The notes: generated by a model from the sequence alone, not told the origin. Counted from the stretch's first letter, positions 26,718 to 37,500 are shown. The stretch is 64,000 nucleotides of DNA from Verrucosispora sioxanthis (GCF_010560025.1 NZ_SAIY01000002.1:682001-746000), one strand, 5' to 3'. A program made the numbers and translations.

Positions 26718-26778
26718 GTTGATCATGAGGTTAGCGGCGATCTTGATCTTTGAAAGTGCCGCTAACCTCATGATCAAC
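26718..26778. repeat. Palindromic element copy 1 (perfect 21-bp stem)
   Basis: Two 21-nt arms (26718-26738, 26758-26778) pair perfectly around a 19-nt loop. The outer end reads GTTGATCATGAGGTT. C-rich DNA lies to the left and G-rich DNA to the right, so the inverted symmetry extends to both gene stops. It lies between convergent STAS and receiver genes and could act as a two-way terminator. Confidence 0.8.
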
Positions 26779-26807
26779 GCGGTCGGGGGTGGGGTGGGAT
26801 GGGTGGG

Positions 26808-27368
26808 TTAGTCGGGGGTGGTGCCCCAGCGGGCTTGTTCCAGGAGGGTTACGGCGCGGGAGTGGGCGTCGGGGGCGTCGGTGTCGCGGAGCAGGGTGGT
26901 GGCCTCGTCGACGGCGTTGGTGAGCAACCGCCACTGGGCGTCGCGCTCGCGGACCATCTCGGACTGCGCGGCCAGTTGGCGGGTCTTGGTCCACAGCTCG
27001 ACGAAGACGGAGACCTTGGCCCGCAGCACCCAGGGGTCGAACGGCTTGGTGAGGTAGTCCACCGCACCGACCGCGTAGCCGCGCAGGGCCAGTTGAGCGT
27101 CCCGGTCGGCAGCGGTCAGGAAGATGATCGGGACGTGCCGGGTACGCTCCCGCCGCTTGATGTGGCTGGCCGTCTCGAACCCGTCCATGTCCGGCATCTG
27201 GGCGTCCAGCAGGATCACCGCGAAGTCGTCCACGAGCAACTGCTTCAGCGCCGCCTCACCGCTCTCCACGGCGACCGACTGCACCGGCAGCCCCTGGAGG
27301 ATCGCCTCCAGGGCCATCAGGTTCTCCCGGCGATCATCGACCAGCAGCGCCTTCGCCACCTGCGTCAC
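26808..27368 (-). CDS. Response regulator receiver protein
   Basis: Protein of 186 residues with a receiver domain in its first about 125: LLVDDRREN for the acid pocket, phosphoacceptor Asp in VILLDAQMPDMDGFE, Thr in FLTA and Lys in YLTKPFD. The C-terminal part (about 125-180) is helical and has no DNA-binding motif. It overlaps the hybrid kinase gene upstream by 4 bp (GTGA), so it is probably a phosphorelay partner of that kinase. The GTG at 27368 is the start. Confidence 0.93.
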   Translation of the reverse strand: MTQVAKALLVDDRRENLMALEAILQGLPVQSVAVESGEAALKQLLVDDFAVILLDAQMPDMDGFETASHIKRRERTRHVPIIFLTAADRDAQLALRGYAVGAVDYLTKPFDPWVLRAKVSVFVELWTKTRQLAAQSEMVRERDAQWRLLTNAVDEATTLLRDTDAPDAHSRAVTLLEQARWGTTPD

Positions 27369-30300
27369 GAGCCCTCCTCGGTACGGCTGCCACTGATCCA
27401 GGTCCCCATCAGCTCGATCAGTTGGTCCAGGTCGACCGGCTTGGTGATGTAATCGCTGGCTCCGGCCGCGATCGCCGACTCCCGGTCGCCCGGCATCGCC
27501 TTCGCGGTCAGGAAGACGATCGGCAGGTCCGCGAACCGGTGGTTACGCCTGATCTGCCGGGTTGTCTCGTATCCGTCCTGATCGGGCATCATCGCATCCA
27601 TCAGGACGATATCGACCTCCGGGTGTTCGGCCAACAGACGAACCCCGTCGGCGCCGTTGTCGGCGTACAGCACGGTCATGCCGTGCAGTTCGAGCGCGCT
27701 GGTCAACGCGAAGACGTTACGCACGTCGTCGTCGACGATCAGCACGGTCGCACCGTCCAGCTGACGGGTCTTCGGTGCCTCGGGTGCCTCCGACAGCAGC
27801 TCCATCGGCGGCATCAGCAGCGAGGACGGCAGCCCCGCCCGCTGCGGTGACGGCGGGGCGGGTGCCACCACCGCGTCCGGCGCCAGCACGTCGGGCAGGT
27901 AGAGCGTAAACGTCGATCCCTGACCGGGTGCCGAGGCGACCGTGATGGTGCCACCGATCAACCGGGCCAGATCGCGACTGATCGACAGGCCCAGCCCGGT
28001 ACCGCCGTACCGGCGGCTGGTGGTCCCGTCCGCCTGCTGGAACGCCTCGAAGATCAGCGACAGCTTGTCGTCGGAGATCCCGATGCCGGTGTCGATCACC
28101 GTGAAGGCGATCACCTGTCGGGCGTTCGTCAGCGCCGGCACGTCGAACACCGCGTGCTCCGGCGCTCGGGAGATGCGCAGGGTCACCGCACCGTTGTCGG
28201 TGAACTTCACCGCGTTCGACAGCAGGTTGCGCAGCACCTGCTGGAGCCGCTGCGCGTCGGTCACCACGGCCGGCGGCAGGTCCTTGCCGATGCGTACCTG
28301 GAAGTCCAGGCCCTTCTCCTCGGCCTGCGGGGCGAACGCCTGCTCCACGTAGGTGCAGATCTCGGTGAACCGGACCTCGGTCGGCTCGACGTCCATCCGC
28401 CCGGCCTCGATCTTGGACAGGTCCAGGATGTCGTCGATCAGGCGTAGCAGGTCCGACCCGGAGCCGTGGATCGTGCGGGCGAACTCGATCTGCTTCGGCG
28501 TGAGGTTCTGCTCCGAGTTCTCCATCAGCAGCCGGGCCAGCAGCAGCAGCGAGTTCAGCGGCGTACGCAGCTCGTGGCTCATGTTCGCCAGGAACTCCGA
28601 CTTGTACGCCGAGGCCCGGGTGAGCTGCTGCGCCTTGTCCTCCAGGCCCAGCCGGGCCAGTTCGATCTCCCGGTTCTGGGTCTCGATGTTCGCCTTCTGC
28701 TCCGACAGCAGCTTGGCCTTGTCCTCCAGCTCGGCGTTGGTCCGCTGCAACTCCGCCGACTGCTCCTGCAACTCGTGCGCCAGCCGCTGCGACTGGGCCA
28801 GCAGTTCCTCCGTACGCCGGTTCGCCTGGATGGTGTTGACCGCGATGCCGATGGTGGAGACCAGCCGCTCCAGGAACGACAGGTGCAGCTCGGAGAAGGG
28901 TGTGACGGTGGCGAACTCGATCACGCCGAGCAGCTCACCCTCGAACAGGACCGGCAGGATGACCAGGTCCGCCGGTGGGGTGTCGGCCAGCCCGGACCGC
29001 AGCGTGATCCGGCCGTCCGGTACGGCGCCGACCCGGATGGTGCGCCGGGACAGCGCGGCCTGCCCGACCAGCCCCTCGCCCGGTCCGAAGGTCACGTCGT
29101 GCCCCCGGGACACATAGCCGTACGAGGCGGTCAACCGCAGCCGCATCACGCCCTCGGAGTTGTCCACCAGGAAGAACGCGCCGAGCTGCGCGTCGACGAG
29201 CGGAGTGACCTCCTGCATGATCATCCGGCAGACCTCGCCGAGATCACGCTGACCCTGGAGCAGCCCGCCGATGCGGGCCAGGTTGGAGTCGAGCCACCCC
29301 TGCTCGGCGTTCTTGTGGGTCGTCTCCCGCAGGGTGACGATCATCTGGTTGATGTTGTCCTTCAGCTCGGCGACCTCACCCTGGGCCTTCACCGCGATCC
29401 GTTGGGTGAGGTCGCCCCGGGTCACCGAGGTCGAGACCCGGGCGATCGCCCGGAGCTGGGTGGTGAGCGTCGAGGCGAGCTGGTTGACGTTCTCGGTGAG
29501 GTCACGCCAGGTGCCGGAGACCCCCTTGACCTGCGCCTGACCACCCAGCTTGCCCTCGGTGCCCACCTCCCGGGCCACCCGGGTCACCTCGTCGGCGAAC
29601 GACGACAACTGGTCCACCATCGTGTTGACGGTGTTCTTCAGCTCCAGGATCTCGCCCTGCGCGTCGACCGTGATCTTCTGCGACAGGTCACCGTTGGCCA
29701 CGGCGGTGGTGACCGAGGCGATGTTGCGCACCTGGCTGGTCAGGTTCGACGCCATCGAGTTCACGTTGTCGGTCAGATCCCGCCAGGTGCCGGCGACGCC
29801 GCGTACCTGGGCCTGACCGCCCAGCTTGCCCTCGGTGCCCACCTCCCGGGCCACCCGGGTCACCTCGTCGGCGAACGACGACAGCTGATCCACCATCGTG
29901 TTCACCGTCGACTTCAACTCCAGGATCTCACCCCGGGCATCCACGGTGATCTTCTGGCTCAGGTCGCCCTTGGCCACCGCCGTGGAGACCTGGGCGATGT
30001 TGCGCACCTGGGCGGTCAGGTTCGACGCCATGGAGTTCACGTTGTCGGTCAGATCCCGCCACGTACCGCTGACGCCCTTGACCTGCGCCTGACCGCCGAG
30101 GTTGCCCTCGGTGCCCACCTCACGGGCCACCCGGGTCACCTCGTCGGCGAACGACGACAGCTGATCCACCATCGTGTTCACCGTCGACTTCAACTCCAGG
30201 ATCTCACCCCGGGCATCCACCGTGATCTTCTGCGACAGGTCACCGCGCGCGACGGCCGTGGTCACCGAGGCGATGTTCCGCACCTGGCTGGTCAGGTTCG

Positions 30301-31738
30301 ACGCCATCGAGTTCACGTTGTCGGTCAGATCCCGCCACGTACCGCTGACGCCCTTGACCTGCGCCTGACCGCCCAGCTTGCCCTCGGTACCCACCTCACG
30401 GGCCACCCGGGTCACCTCGTCGGCGAACGACGACAACTGGTCCACCATCGTGTTGACGGTGTTCTTCAGCTCCAGGATCTCGCCCCGGGCGTCGACAGTG
30501 ATCTTCTGGCTCAGGTCGCCCTTGGCGACGGCGGTGGAGACCTGGGAGATGTTGCGGACCTGGCTGGTCAGGTTGCCGGCGAGCTGGTTGACGTTCTCGG
30601 TGAGGTCACGCCAGGTGCCGGAGACGCCGCGTACCTGGGCCTGACCGCCCAGCTTGCCCTCGGTACCCACCTCACGGGCCACCCGGGTCACCTCGTCGGC
30701 GAACGACGACAACTGGTCCACCATCGTGTTGACGGTGTCCTTGAGTTCCAGGATCTCGCCCTGCGCGGCCACGGTGATCTTCTGCGACAGGTCACCCCGG
30801 GCGACCGCCGTGGAGACCTGAGCGATGTTGCGCACCTGGGCGGTCAGGTTCGACGCCATCGAGTTGACGCTGTCGGTCAGGTCCTTCCAGGTGCCCGCGA
30901 CGCCCGGCACCTCCGCCTGGCCACCCAGCTTGCCCTCGGTACCCACCTCACGAGCCACCCGCGTCACCTGCTCGGCGAAGAGACGCAGCGTGTCGGTCAG
31001 CGAGTTCATCGTGTCGGCCAGCTCGGCGACCTCGCCGCGAGCACTGACGGTGATCTTCTGGGAGAGGTCACCCTTGGCCACCGCGGTCGCCACCTGGGAG
31101 ATCGACCGCACCTGACCGGTCAGGTTCGACGCCATGGTGTTCACCGAGTCGGTGAGGTCCTTCCAGGTGCCGGCGACGCCACGGACGTCGGCCTGGCCAC
31201 CCAGCTTGCCCTCGGTGCCCACCTCCCGGGCCACCCGGGTCACCTCGTTGGAGAACGACGAGAGCTGGTCGACCATGGTGTTGACCGTGCGGCCGATGCG
31301 CAGGTACTCACCACGCAGCGGGCGACCGTCGATCTCCAGCGCCATGTGCTGGGTGAGGTCACCGTCGGCGACCGCCACGATGACCCGGGCGATCTCGGTG
31401 GTGGGCCGGCCCAGGTCGTCGATCAGCGAGTTGACCGCCCGCTGACCCTCCGCCCAGGAGCCGTCCAGCCCCTCCTCGTCCAGGCGCTCGGTCAGCCGGC
31501 CGTCGCGGCCCACGACCCGACTGATCCGGCGCAGGTCCAGGTGCTGCCGCTCCTGGAGCGACACCACGTCGTTGAAGGCGTCCGCCACCTCACCGGCCGC
31601 GCCCGAGCGCCGGGGCAACCGCACCTTGAGGTCACCGCCCCGGACCCGCCGTAGCGCCTCCGCCAGCTCGGTGAGGACCGCATCGTGGTCGGCGGCGGAG
31701 GTCTCCGCGGTCACCGACTGTTTCGCCGTGGTCATCAT
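27365..31738 (-). CDS. Soluble hybrid histidine kinase with about nine HAMP repeats
   Basis: Protein of about 1457 residues without membrane segments. About nine HAMP units occupy residues 30-800, eight of them 92 residues apart, with repeated GDLSQKITV and [19 protein letters not shown] domain follows (about 825-990), then a coiled coil, HisKA with His1055 in [12 protein letters not shown], HATPase ([23 protein letters not shown]) and a C-terminal receiver with Asp1381 ([12 protein letters not shown]). The layout resembles group III (Nik1/Os-1) kinases, which sense osmotic stress through poly-HAMP arrays. A lone receiver is coded downstream. The start is one of two adjacent ATGs (31738, 31735) after GCGAGGA. 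Confidence 0.93.
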   Translation of the reverse strand: MMTTAKQSVTAETSAADHDAVLTELAEALRRVRGGDLKVRLPRRSGAAGEVADAFNDVVSLQERQHLDLRRISRVVGRDGRLTERLDEEGLDGSWAEGQRAVNSLIDDLGRPTTEIARVIVAVADGDLTQHMALEIDGRPLRGEYLRIGRTVNTMVDQLSSFSNEVTRVAREVGTEGKLGGQADVRGVAGTWKDLTDSVNTMASNLTGQVRSISQVATAVAKGDLSQKITVSARGEVAELADTMNSLTDTLRLFAEQVTRVAREVGTEGKLGGQAEVPGVAGTWKDLTDSVNSMASNLTAQVRNIAQVSTAVARGDLSQKITVAAQGEILELKDTVNTMVDQLSSFADEVTRVAREVGTEGKLGGQAQVRGVSGTWRDLTENVNQLAGNLTSQVRNISQVSTAVAKGDLSQKITVDARGEILELKNTVNTMVDQLSSFADEVTRVAREVGTEGKLGGQAQVKGVSGTWRDLTDNVNSMASNLTSQVRNIASVTTAVARGDLSQKITVDARGEILELKSTVNTMVDQLSSFADEVTRVAREVGTEGNLGGQAQVKGVSGTWRDLTDNVNSMASNLTAQVRNIAQVSTAVAKGDLSQKITVDARGEILELKSTVNTMVDQLSSFADEVTRVAREVGTEGKLGGQAQVRGVAGTWRDLTDNVNSMASNLTSQVRNIASVTTAVANGDLSQKITVDAQGEILELKNTVNTMVDQLSSFADEVTRVAREVGTEGKLGGQAQVKGVSGTWRDLTENVNQLASTLTTQLRAIARVSTSVTRGDLTQRIAVKAQGEVAELKDNINQMIVTLRETTHKNAEQGWLDSNLARIGGLLQGQRDLGEVCRMIMQEVTPLVDAQLGAFFLVDNSEGVMRLRLTASYGYVSRGHDVTFGPGEGLVGQAALSRRTIRVGAVPDGRITLRSGLADTPPADLVILPVLFEGELLGVIEFATVTPFSELHLSFLERLVSTIGIAVNTIQANRRTEELLAQSQRLAHELQEQSAELQRTNAELEDKAKLLSEQKANIETQNREIELARLGLEDKAQQLTRASAYKSEFLANMSHELRTPLNSLLLLARLLMENSEQNLTPKQIEFARTIHGSGSDLLRLIDDILDLSKIEAGRMDVEPTEVRFTEICTYVEQAFAPQAEEKGLDFQVRIGKDLPPAVVTDAQRLQQVLRNLLSNAVKFTDNGAVTLRISRAPEHAVFDVPALTNARQVIAFTVIDTGIGISDDKLSLIFEAFQQADGTTSRRYGGTGLGLSISRDLARLIGGTITVASAPGQGSTFTLYLPDVLAPDAVVAPAPPSPQRAGLPSSLLMPPMELLSEAPEAPKTRQLDGATVLIVDDDVRNVFALTSALELHGMTVLYADNGADGVRLLAEHPEVDIVLMDAMMPDQDGYETTRQIRRNHRFADLPIVFLTAKAMPGDRESAIAAGASDYITKPVDLDQLIELMGTWISGSRTEEGS
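29390..31440 (-). repeat. 276-bp tandem coding repeats (HAMP units)
   Basis: Within the hybrid kinase, eight units recur every 276 bp (92 codons). Central copies are nearly identical over long stretches, for example around 29.9 kb and 30.2 kb. This suggests recent duplication or gene conversion. The repeats are in frame. Confidence 0.85.
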
Positions 31739-31889
31739 TCCTCGCTCACCTCGGGGTCCACCGGCTCCCACCGGCCACCCCATCATTGTCCCCGTGACCT
31801 CGAAAACGCCACGGCACGGCGCCGTCCGACGGCAAAGAGCCGGTGGTGATCGGCTTGGCAGCGGCGGAGTGTCGGTGGAGGATACGAGG

Positions 31890-33971
31890 GTGTCAGCGGA
31901 GGCGGGGCCCGCGACGAGGACGGGCCCAGACGAGCACGTGCGGCGCGTCCGGCTTCCCGCCGACCGCCGTACGCCGGCCGCCGCCCGCGCGGTCGTGCGG
32001 TCCGTGCTCGCGGAGGCGGACCTGGACGAACTGCTCAACGAGGCACTCCTGTTGACCACCGAATTGTCCACGAACGCGGTCGAGCACGCCCGCACCGAAC
32101 TGGACATCGAGGTCACCGCCGACCAGGCGGGGCTGACCGTGACGGTCTCCGACTTCGCCGCCGGCCCGGTCGACGAGCTGACCGTCGGGGTACGCAACCT
32201 GGCCACCGACATCGCCGAGGTCGCCGAGCGGGGGCGCGGGCTGCTGCTGGTCGACCACTTCGCCAGCCGCTGGGGCACCACCTATCTGCGCACCGGCAAG
32301 GGTGTGTGGTTCCGGCTGGACCGAGCCGATCGCAGGGGGAAGGGGCCCACCACCCCCGCACCACCGGCGAGCGCCACGCAACCGGACGGCGCCGGACAGA
32401 CCGCCGTACCCAGCGCCGGCGCGATGAACGCGCTGATGCAGACCACCCCCGACCCGTACGCCGAGGATCCGCTGCCGGACTTCGCCGCCGGCCTGCTGAC
32501 CCGGGTGGCGGAGATGGTCGGTGCCGCCGGTGGCGTGGTGCGGCTGGACCGCGGCGACGGCCAGGGTGCCCAGGTCCTCGCCCGGTACGGCCGTCAGCCC
32601 CGGGCCGGCAACGACCTGCTCCGGGTGCCGTTGGCCGTGCACCGCCCGTACGCCGGTGAGCTGGAACTGGACGCCGCGCCCACCGCGTACGCCCAGCCGC
32701 TGGCGATGCTGACCGCCGAGCGGCTCTCGCTGCACCTGGAGAACGACCGGCTGCGCCGGGCGGACGTACGCCGGCAGGCCTGGCTGACCTTCCTCGCCGA
32801 GGCCAGCGAGCTGCTCGCCCAGTCGCTGGACGTGGAACTGACCATGGCGCTCGTCCCGCAGCTGGTGGTGCCCCGGCTCGGCCAGTGGTGCGCGGTGCAC
32901 ACCACCGACGAGTGGGGCCGGCTCCGGCTCGCGGCGGCCAGCCACGCCGACGAGTCGATGCTGCCGCAGCTGCACGCCTCGCTCCGCGAGGCCGGCCCGG
33001 ATTCCGTCCTGGCCCGGCTGCGTGAGGCCAGCCGCAACGGCACCCGCACCCCGCTCGGTGCGCCGATGGAGGGCTTCGCCGTACCGTTGATCGCCCGTGG
33101 GCAGCGCCTCGGCACGCTGGCGGTCGGACGCCACCAGCGGCACCGGCAGGACCCGGACGAGATCGCCGTGCTGGAGGACGTGGCCCGGCGGGCGGCACTC
33201 GCCATCGAGAACGCCCGGATCCACGCCGAGCGCCGCCGGGTCGCCCAGACCCTGCAACAGTCGTTGCTGCCGCCGGTCCTGCCGGTGGTCGAGGGCATCG
33301 GCTTCGCCGCCGAGTACGTGCCGACCGGCGGGGACGTCGACGTCGGCGGCGACTTCTACGACGTGGTGCCGCTGCCGGACGGGCGCTGGCTGGTGGTGAT
33401 CGGCGACGTCTCCGGCAAGGGCGTGCAGGCGGCGGCGGTCACCGGGCTGGTGCGAGACGTGATCCGGGTGCTGGCCGGCGACGGCAAGCCGCTGCCCGAG
33501 GTGCTGGCCCGGCTCAACGAGACGCTCGTCGAGCGGGGTGCCGGCCGCTACTGCACGCTGGCGTTGGCGGCGGTCGGGCCGGGCGAGGGCGACCAGCTCG
33601 ACGTCGGGCTGCACCTGGCCGGGCACGACCGGCCGGTGCTGCTGCGGTCCAGCGGCGGTCCGGCCGCCTTCGTCGGCACCGGTGGCACCGCCCTCGGGCT
33701 GCTCGACGCGATCGCCTCGCCCACCGCGCAGCTCAGTCTTGAGCCGGGCGACTGCCTGGTCTTCTACACCGACGGGGTGACCGAGCGTCGCCGGGGTCGG
33801 GAACTGTTCGGCACCGGGCGGCTGCGCGACGCCGCCGCGCCGCTGGCCGGCTACTCGGCGGACGTGGTGGCGGCCCGGTTGCGCGCCACCGCGATCAACT
33901 TCTCGGTCGAGGAACCCCGCGACGACATCGCCATCCTCGTCCTGCGCAACGACGCGCTGCCGGACCGGTGA
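31890..33971 (+). CDS. SpoIIE-type PP2C phosphatase with N-terminal HATPase and GAF
   Basis: Protein of about 693 residues. The N-terminal RsbW-like ATPase (about 15-150) shows the N box ELSTNAVEHA and GRGLLLVDHFA. A Pro/Ala-rich linker and a GAF domain (about 195-435) follow, then a SpoIIE PP2C domain (about 465-685) with GGDVDVGGDFYDVVPLPDG, VIGDVSGKG and FYTDGVTE. It may dephosphorylate anti-anti-sigma factors such as the STAS protein at 26.4 kb, while its own kinase domain reverses this (inference). It is divergent from the hybrid kinase. The GTG at 31890 follows GGAGG by 8 nt; GTGs at 31869 and 31875 are alternatives. Confidence 0.88.
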   Translation: MSAEAGPATRTGPDEHVRRVRLPADRRTPAAARAVVRSVLAEADLDELLNEALLLTTELSTNAVEHARTELDIEVTADQAGLTVTVSDFAAGPVDELTVGVRNLATDIAEVAERGRGLLLVDHFASRWGTTYLRTGKGVWFRLDRADRRGKGPTTPAPPASATQPDGAGQTAVPSAGAMNALMQTTPDPYAEDPLPDFAAGLLTRVAEMVGAAGGVVRLDRGDGQGAQVLARYGRQPRAGNDLLRVPLAVHRPYAGELELDAAPTAYAQPLAMLTAERLSLHLENDRLRRADVRRQAWLTFLAEASELLAQSLDVELTMALVPQLVVPRLGQWCAVHTTDEWGRLRLAAASHADESMLPQLHASLREAGPDSVLARLREASRNGTRTPLGAPMEGFAVPLIARGQRLGTLAVGRHQRHRQDPDEIAVLEDVARRAALAIENARIHAERRRVAQTLQQSLLPPVLPVVEGIGFAAEYVPTGGDVDVGGDFYDVVPLPDGRWLVVIGDVSGKGVQAAAVTGLVRDVIRVLAGDGKPLPEVLARLNETLVERGAGRYCTLALAAVGPGEGDQLDVGLHLAGHDRPVLLRSSGGPAAFVGTGGTALGLLDAIASPTAQLSLEPGDCLVFYTDGVTERRRGRELFGTGRLRDAAAPLAGYSADVVAARLRATAINFSVEEPRDDIAILVLRNDALPDR

Positions 33972-33977
33972 TTCGGC

Positions 33978-35321
33978 CTAGAGGCCGCCGGGGAGGCGGC
34001 CGGGGGCGAGGCGGTGGGTGGGGTCCAGGTGCTGCTTGACGGCGCGTAGCTGGGCCAGGTCGGCGCGCTCGCCCCACAGGTCGACGGTGCGGCGGACGGC
34101 CGGCGGGGCGGCGAGCACCACGCACCGACCCTGTCGGGCGAGCAGCACGCCACGCACCGCGGCCAGGATCGACGCGACCCGGCTCGGGGCCATCGCCCCG
34201 GGCAGGGCGGCGTGCACCACGCCGAGCCCGGCCGAGCCGCGTACCGGCACCGGGCCGCCGGCCGCGTCACGCAGGGCGTAGACCGCGGCGTGCAGGTCGA
34301 TCATCGGCACCTCCAGTCGCAGTGCCGTGTCGCCGGGGCGAAGGGATAGCTGCGCCACCAGGGAGGTGCCGTGCGGGCGACCGTCGCGCGGGAGCCGAGG
34401 AGACCGACCAGCCGGTCGGTCCGCTCCGCCACCTCCGCGGGGCCGCCCTCAAGCAGCACCACGAGCGAACCGGTGCCCGCCGGGCCGGTCGGCACGCGCC
34501 CGGTCATCGACGGGTGCAGCGCCATCGACTCGGCGCGGCGGTCCCGCCGGGGCCGGCAACCGGACCCGACCGGCAGGTCCAGCTCGATCGCGGCCGGGTC
34601 GAGCCGGGCGGCGAGCACCGCCTGGATCAGATCGTGCACCTCCAGTGGGGTCCACACCGGTCGGGTCACCCACACCCGCGCGGCCGGCACCGCCTGCACC
34701 CGCAGCGTCGCGCCGACCAGCACGCCGAGCGCGCCCTCCGAGCCGCACAGCAGCCGTGCCTCGGCCAGCCCGGCCGCTCCACCACCCGCCTCGGCCAGCT
34801 CACCGTCGGCGGCCAGGTAGCGCAGGCCGACGAGCTGGTCGCAGGCGGTGCCGTGCCGGTGCCGCAGCGGGCCGGCCTCGTCCGCCGCCAGCACCCCGCC
34901 GAGGGTGGCGCCCGGTGAGGGCGTCCAGCGCCAGCCGCCGGCCGGTGCGCTCCAGGATGGCCTGAACCGCGCGCAGCGGTGTACCGGCGCCGATCTCGGC
35001 CGTGCCCCGGTCCGGGGCCTGATGGCCGATGCCGGCCAGTCTCCCGGTGTCGAGCATGATGTCGACCCGCTCGGGCGGCGCACCCCAGTCGATCTTGGTG
35101 CCGGCCCCGCGCGGCACCACGCTCAGGTCGTGCCGGGCGGCCAGCCGGAGCACCTGCGCGGCGGCGTGCGGGCCGCCGGGCACGGCCACCCAGCGGGCGG
35201 TGCTGCCGGCCACTTCGTCGGCGGGGCCGGCGAGGCGGGCGAAGCGCGGACCGCAGATCTCGGCCAGTCGGCGGGTGATGTCGCGGACACCGGACGCACC
35301 GGCGGGAGGGGGTGGCACCAT
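33978..35321 (-). pseudogene. FAD-binding oxidoreductase (GlcE-like), reading frame broken twice
   Basis: The N-terminal frame (from ATG 35321) carries the FAD-binding start VVPRGAGTKIDWG. Near 34912 the family sequence moves to another frame (GATLGGVLAADEAGPLR, later GSEGALGVLVGATLRV). At about 34336 it moves again, to the end LRAVKQHLDPTHRLAPGRL. This order matches glycolate oxidase subunit GlcE-type proteins of about 440 residues. The first shift is +1 (or -2); the second is -1 at CCCCGG. Either the gene is decayed or the sequence has errors; the intact protein would oxidise a 2-hydroxy acid or similar substrate. Confidence 0.75.
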
Positions 35322-35328
35322 GCCGGCG

Positions 35329-35334
35329 ATCGTA
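35329..35334 (-). promoter_or_regulatory. -10 element TACGAT, leaderless layout
   Basis: On the minus strand TACGAT ends 7 nt before the ATG at 35321. Confidence 0.45.
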
Positions 35335-35391
35335 CATGTGTTCGAACGATCAGAGGTGGAATTGCGCCGCGCCACATGTCGCTACGGCCGG

Positions 35392-35397
35392 TAACGT
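35392..35397 (+). promoter_or_regulatory. -10 element TAACGT, leaderless layout
   Basis: TAACGT ends 6 nt before the GTG at 35404 of the peptidase gene. Confidence 0.5.
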
Positions 35398-35403
35398 GAC
35401 GCC

Positions 35404-37500
35404 GTGACCACCGAGACCCCCGTTCCCGCGGCCAGGCGGGTGCCGACCGAACGTGTCCACCACGGCGACACCGTCGTCGACGAGTACGCCTGGCTCGCCA
35501 CCAAGGACGATCCGGAAACGATCAAGTATCTGAACGCCGAGAACGCCTGGACCGAGGCCCGGACGGCACACCTGTCCGGGCTGCGTACGGAGTTGTTCGA
35601 GGAGATCCGGCGACGGACCCAGGAGACCGACCTGTCCGTGCCGACCCGCAAGGGCCAGCACTGGTACTACACCCGCACGGTCCAGGGCCAGCAGTACGGC
35701 GTGCACTGCCGCCGGGCGGTCCACCCCGACGAGACCACCCCGCCGATCAGCGCCGACGGTGCTCCGCTGGACGGCGAGCAGGTGCTGCTGGACGGCAACC
35801 AACTGGCCGAAGGACGCGACTTCTTCTCGCTCGGTGCCTTCGACATCAGCCCCGACGGGCGCTACCTGGCCTACTCCACCGACTTCTCCGGCGACGAGCG
35901 GTTCACCCTGCGGGTCAAGGACCTGAGCACCGGTGAGCTGCTGCCCGACGAGATCCCCGGCACCTTCTACGGCACCGCGTGGTCCGCCGACGCCTCGGTG
36001 CTGTTCTACGTCACGGTGGACGAGGCGTGGCGACCCAACCGGGTCTGGCGACACGTGATCGGCACCGCCGCCGACGACGACGTGGTGGTGCACGCCGAGG
36101 ACGACGAGCGGTTCTGGGTCGGGGTGGAGCTGACCCGCTCGGAGCGGTTCGTCCTCATCGACATCGCCAGCAAGCTCACCAGCGAGGTGCGGGTGATCCC
36201 GGCCGGCAACCCGACGGGCGAGCCAGCGGTGATCGCGCCCCGCCGGCAGGGTGTCGAGTACTCGGTGGAGCACCATGGTCACCGGTTCCTGATCCTGCAC
36301 AACGACGACGCCGAGGACTTCGCCCTCGCGTACACCTCGGCCGACGCCCCGGGCGACTGGGTGCCGCTGATCGAGCACTCCCCGGGCACCCGACTGGAGT
36401 CGGTCGACGCCTTCGCCGACCACCTGGTCGTCTCGGTACGCAGCAACGGCCTGACCGGGCTGCGGGTGCTGCCCGTCGGCGGCGGCGACGCCCACGACAT
36501 CGAGTTCCCGGAGCCGCTGCACACGGTCGGCCTGGACGCCAACCCCGAGTACCGCACCGGGCGGCTGCGGCTGCGCTACACCTCGCTCGTCACGCCCGAC
36601 TCGGTGTACGACTACGACCTGGTCACCCGCGAGATGACGCTGCTGCGCCAGCGACCGGTGCTGCCCGGGCCGGACGGTCAGGTGTACCGGTCGGAGGACT
36701 ACGAGCAGCAGCGCGACTGGGCGCTCGCCGACGACGGCACCAAGGTGCCGATCTCCCTGGTCTACCGGCGCGGCACCCCCCGGGACGGTTCGGCGCCCTG
36801 CGTCATCTACGGCTACGGCTCGTACGAGGCGAGCATGGACCCGTGGTTCTCGGTCGGCCGGCTGTCCCTGCTGGACCGTGGGGTGATCTTCGCGGTGGCG
36901 CACATCCGGGGCGGCGGCGAGCTGGGTCGCCGGTGGTACGACCACGGCAAGATGCTCGCCAAGAAGAACACCTTCACCGATTTCGTGGCCTGTGCCCGGC
37001 ACCTGGCCAAGGCCGGCTGGACGGCACCGGACCGGCTGGTCGCCCGGGGTGGCTCGGCAGGCGGGCTGCTGATGGGCGCGGTGGCGAACCTGGCACCGGA
37101 CGCCTTCGCCGGCATCGTCGCGCAGGTGCCGTTCGTGGACGCGCTCAACACGATCCTGGACCCGTCGCTGCCGCTGACGGTCACCGAGTGGGAGGAGTGG
37201 GGCAACCCGCTGGCCGACCCCGAGGTGTACGCGTACATGAAGTCGTACACGCCGTACGAGAACGTCGCCGCGCTGGACTATCCCGCGATCCTCGCGATGA
37301 CCAGCCTCAACGACACGCGGGTGCTCTACCACGAGCCGGCGAAGTGGATCGCCCGGCTGCGGGCGGTCGCCCCGCAGGGTGACTACCTGCTCAAGACCGA
37401 GATGGAGGCGGGCCACGGCGGGCCGAGCGGGCGCTACGACGCCTGGCGGGAGGAGGCGTTCATCAACGCCTGGACCCTGGACCGCCTCGGCCGCGCCTGA
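35404..37500 (+). CDS. ptrB: Oligopeptidase B (S9 prolyl oligopeptidase family)
   Basis: Serine peptidase of 698 residues, normal for the family. The N-terminal beta-propeller (about 70-410) starts after DEYAWLATKDDPETI. The C-terminal alpha/beta hydrolase has the triad Ser551 in GGSAGGLLMG, Asp637 in NDTRV and His671 in AGHGG. HIRGGGELGRRWYDHGK is a family signature. It should cut short peptides after Arg/Lys in the cytoplasm. The EEWGNPLADPE segment is typical of PtrB rather than prolyl oligopeptidase. The start is the GTG at 35404. Confidence 0.95.
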   Translation: MTTETPVPAARRVPTERVHHGDTVVDEYAWLATKDDPETIKYLNAENAWTEARTAHLSGLRTELFEEIRRRTQETDLSVPTRKGQHWYYTRTVQGQQYGVHCRRAVHPDETTPPISADGAPLDGEQVLLDGNQLAEGRDFFSLGAFDISPDGRYLAYSTDFSGDERFTLRVKDLSTGELLPDEIPGTFYGTAWSADASVLFYVTVDEAWRPNRVWRHVIGTAADDDVVVHAEDDERFWVGVELTRSERFVLIDIASKLTSEVRVIPAGNPTGEPAVIAPRRQGVEYSVEHHGHRFLILHNDDAEDFALAYTSADAPGDWVPLIEHSPGTRLESVDAFADHLVVSVRSNGLTGLRVLPVGGGDAHDIEFPEPLHTVGLDANPEYRTGRLRLRYTSLVTPDSVYDYDLVTREMTLLRQRPVLPGPDGQVYRSEDYEQQRDWALADDGTKVPISLVYRRGTPRDGSAPCVIYGYGSYEASMDPWFSVGRLSLLDRGVIFAVAHIRGGGELGRRWYDHGKMLAKKNTFTDFVACARHLAKAGWTAPDRLVARGGSAGGLLMGAVANLAPDAFAGIVAQVPFVDALNTILDPSLPLTVTEWEEWGNPLADPEVYAYMKSYTPYENVAALDYPAILAMTSLNDTRVLYHEPAKWIARLRAVAPQGDYLLKTEMEAGHGGPSGRYDAWREEAFINAWTLDRLGRA

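Noticed and set aside
29390..31440. CRISPR-like or mobile repeat array
   Set aside because: The 276-bp units are in frame and encode HAMP domains; there are no short repeats with unique spacers.
28466..31654. Plus-strand open frame of over 1000 codons opposite the hybrid kinase
   Set aside because: It is the shadow of the repeated HAMP coding region. Its translation is low-complexity Arg/His/Gln and no domain is seen, whereas the minus strand has complete kinase motifs.
35331..35352. Possible LexA box near GTTCGAAC between the FAD gene and ptrB
   Set aside because: Only a central GTTCGAAC palindrome is present; the spacing of the SOS consensus (TCGAAC-N4-GTTCGA) is not met.
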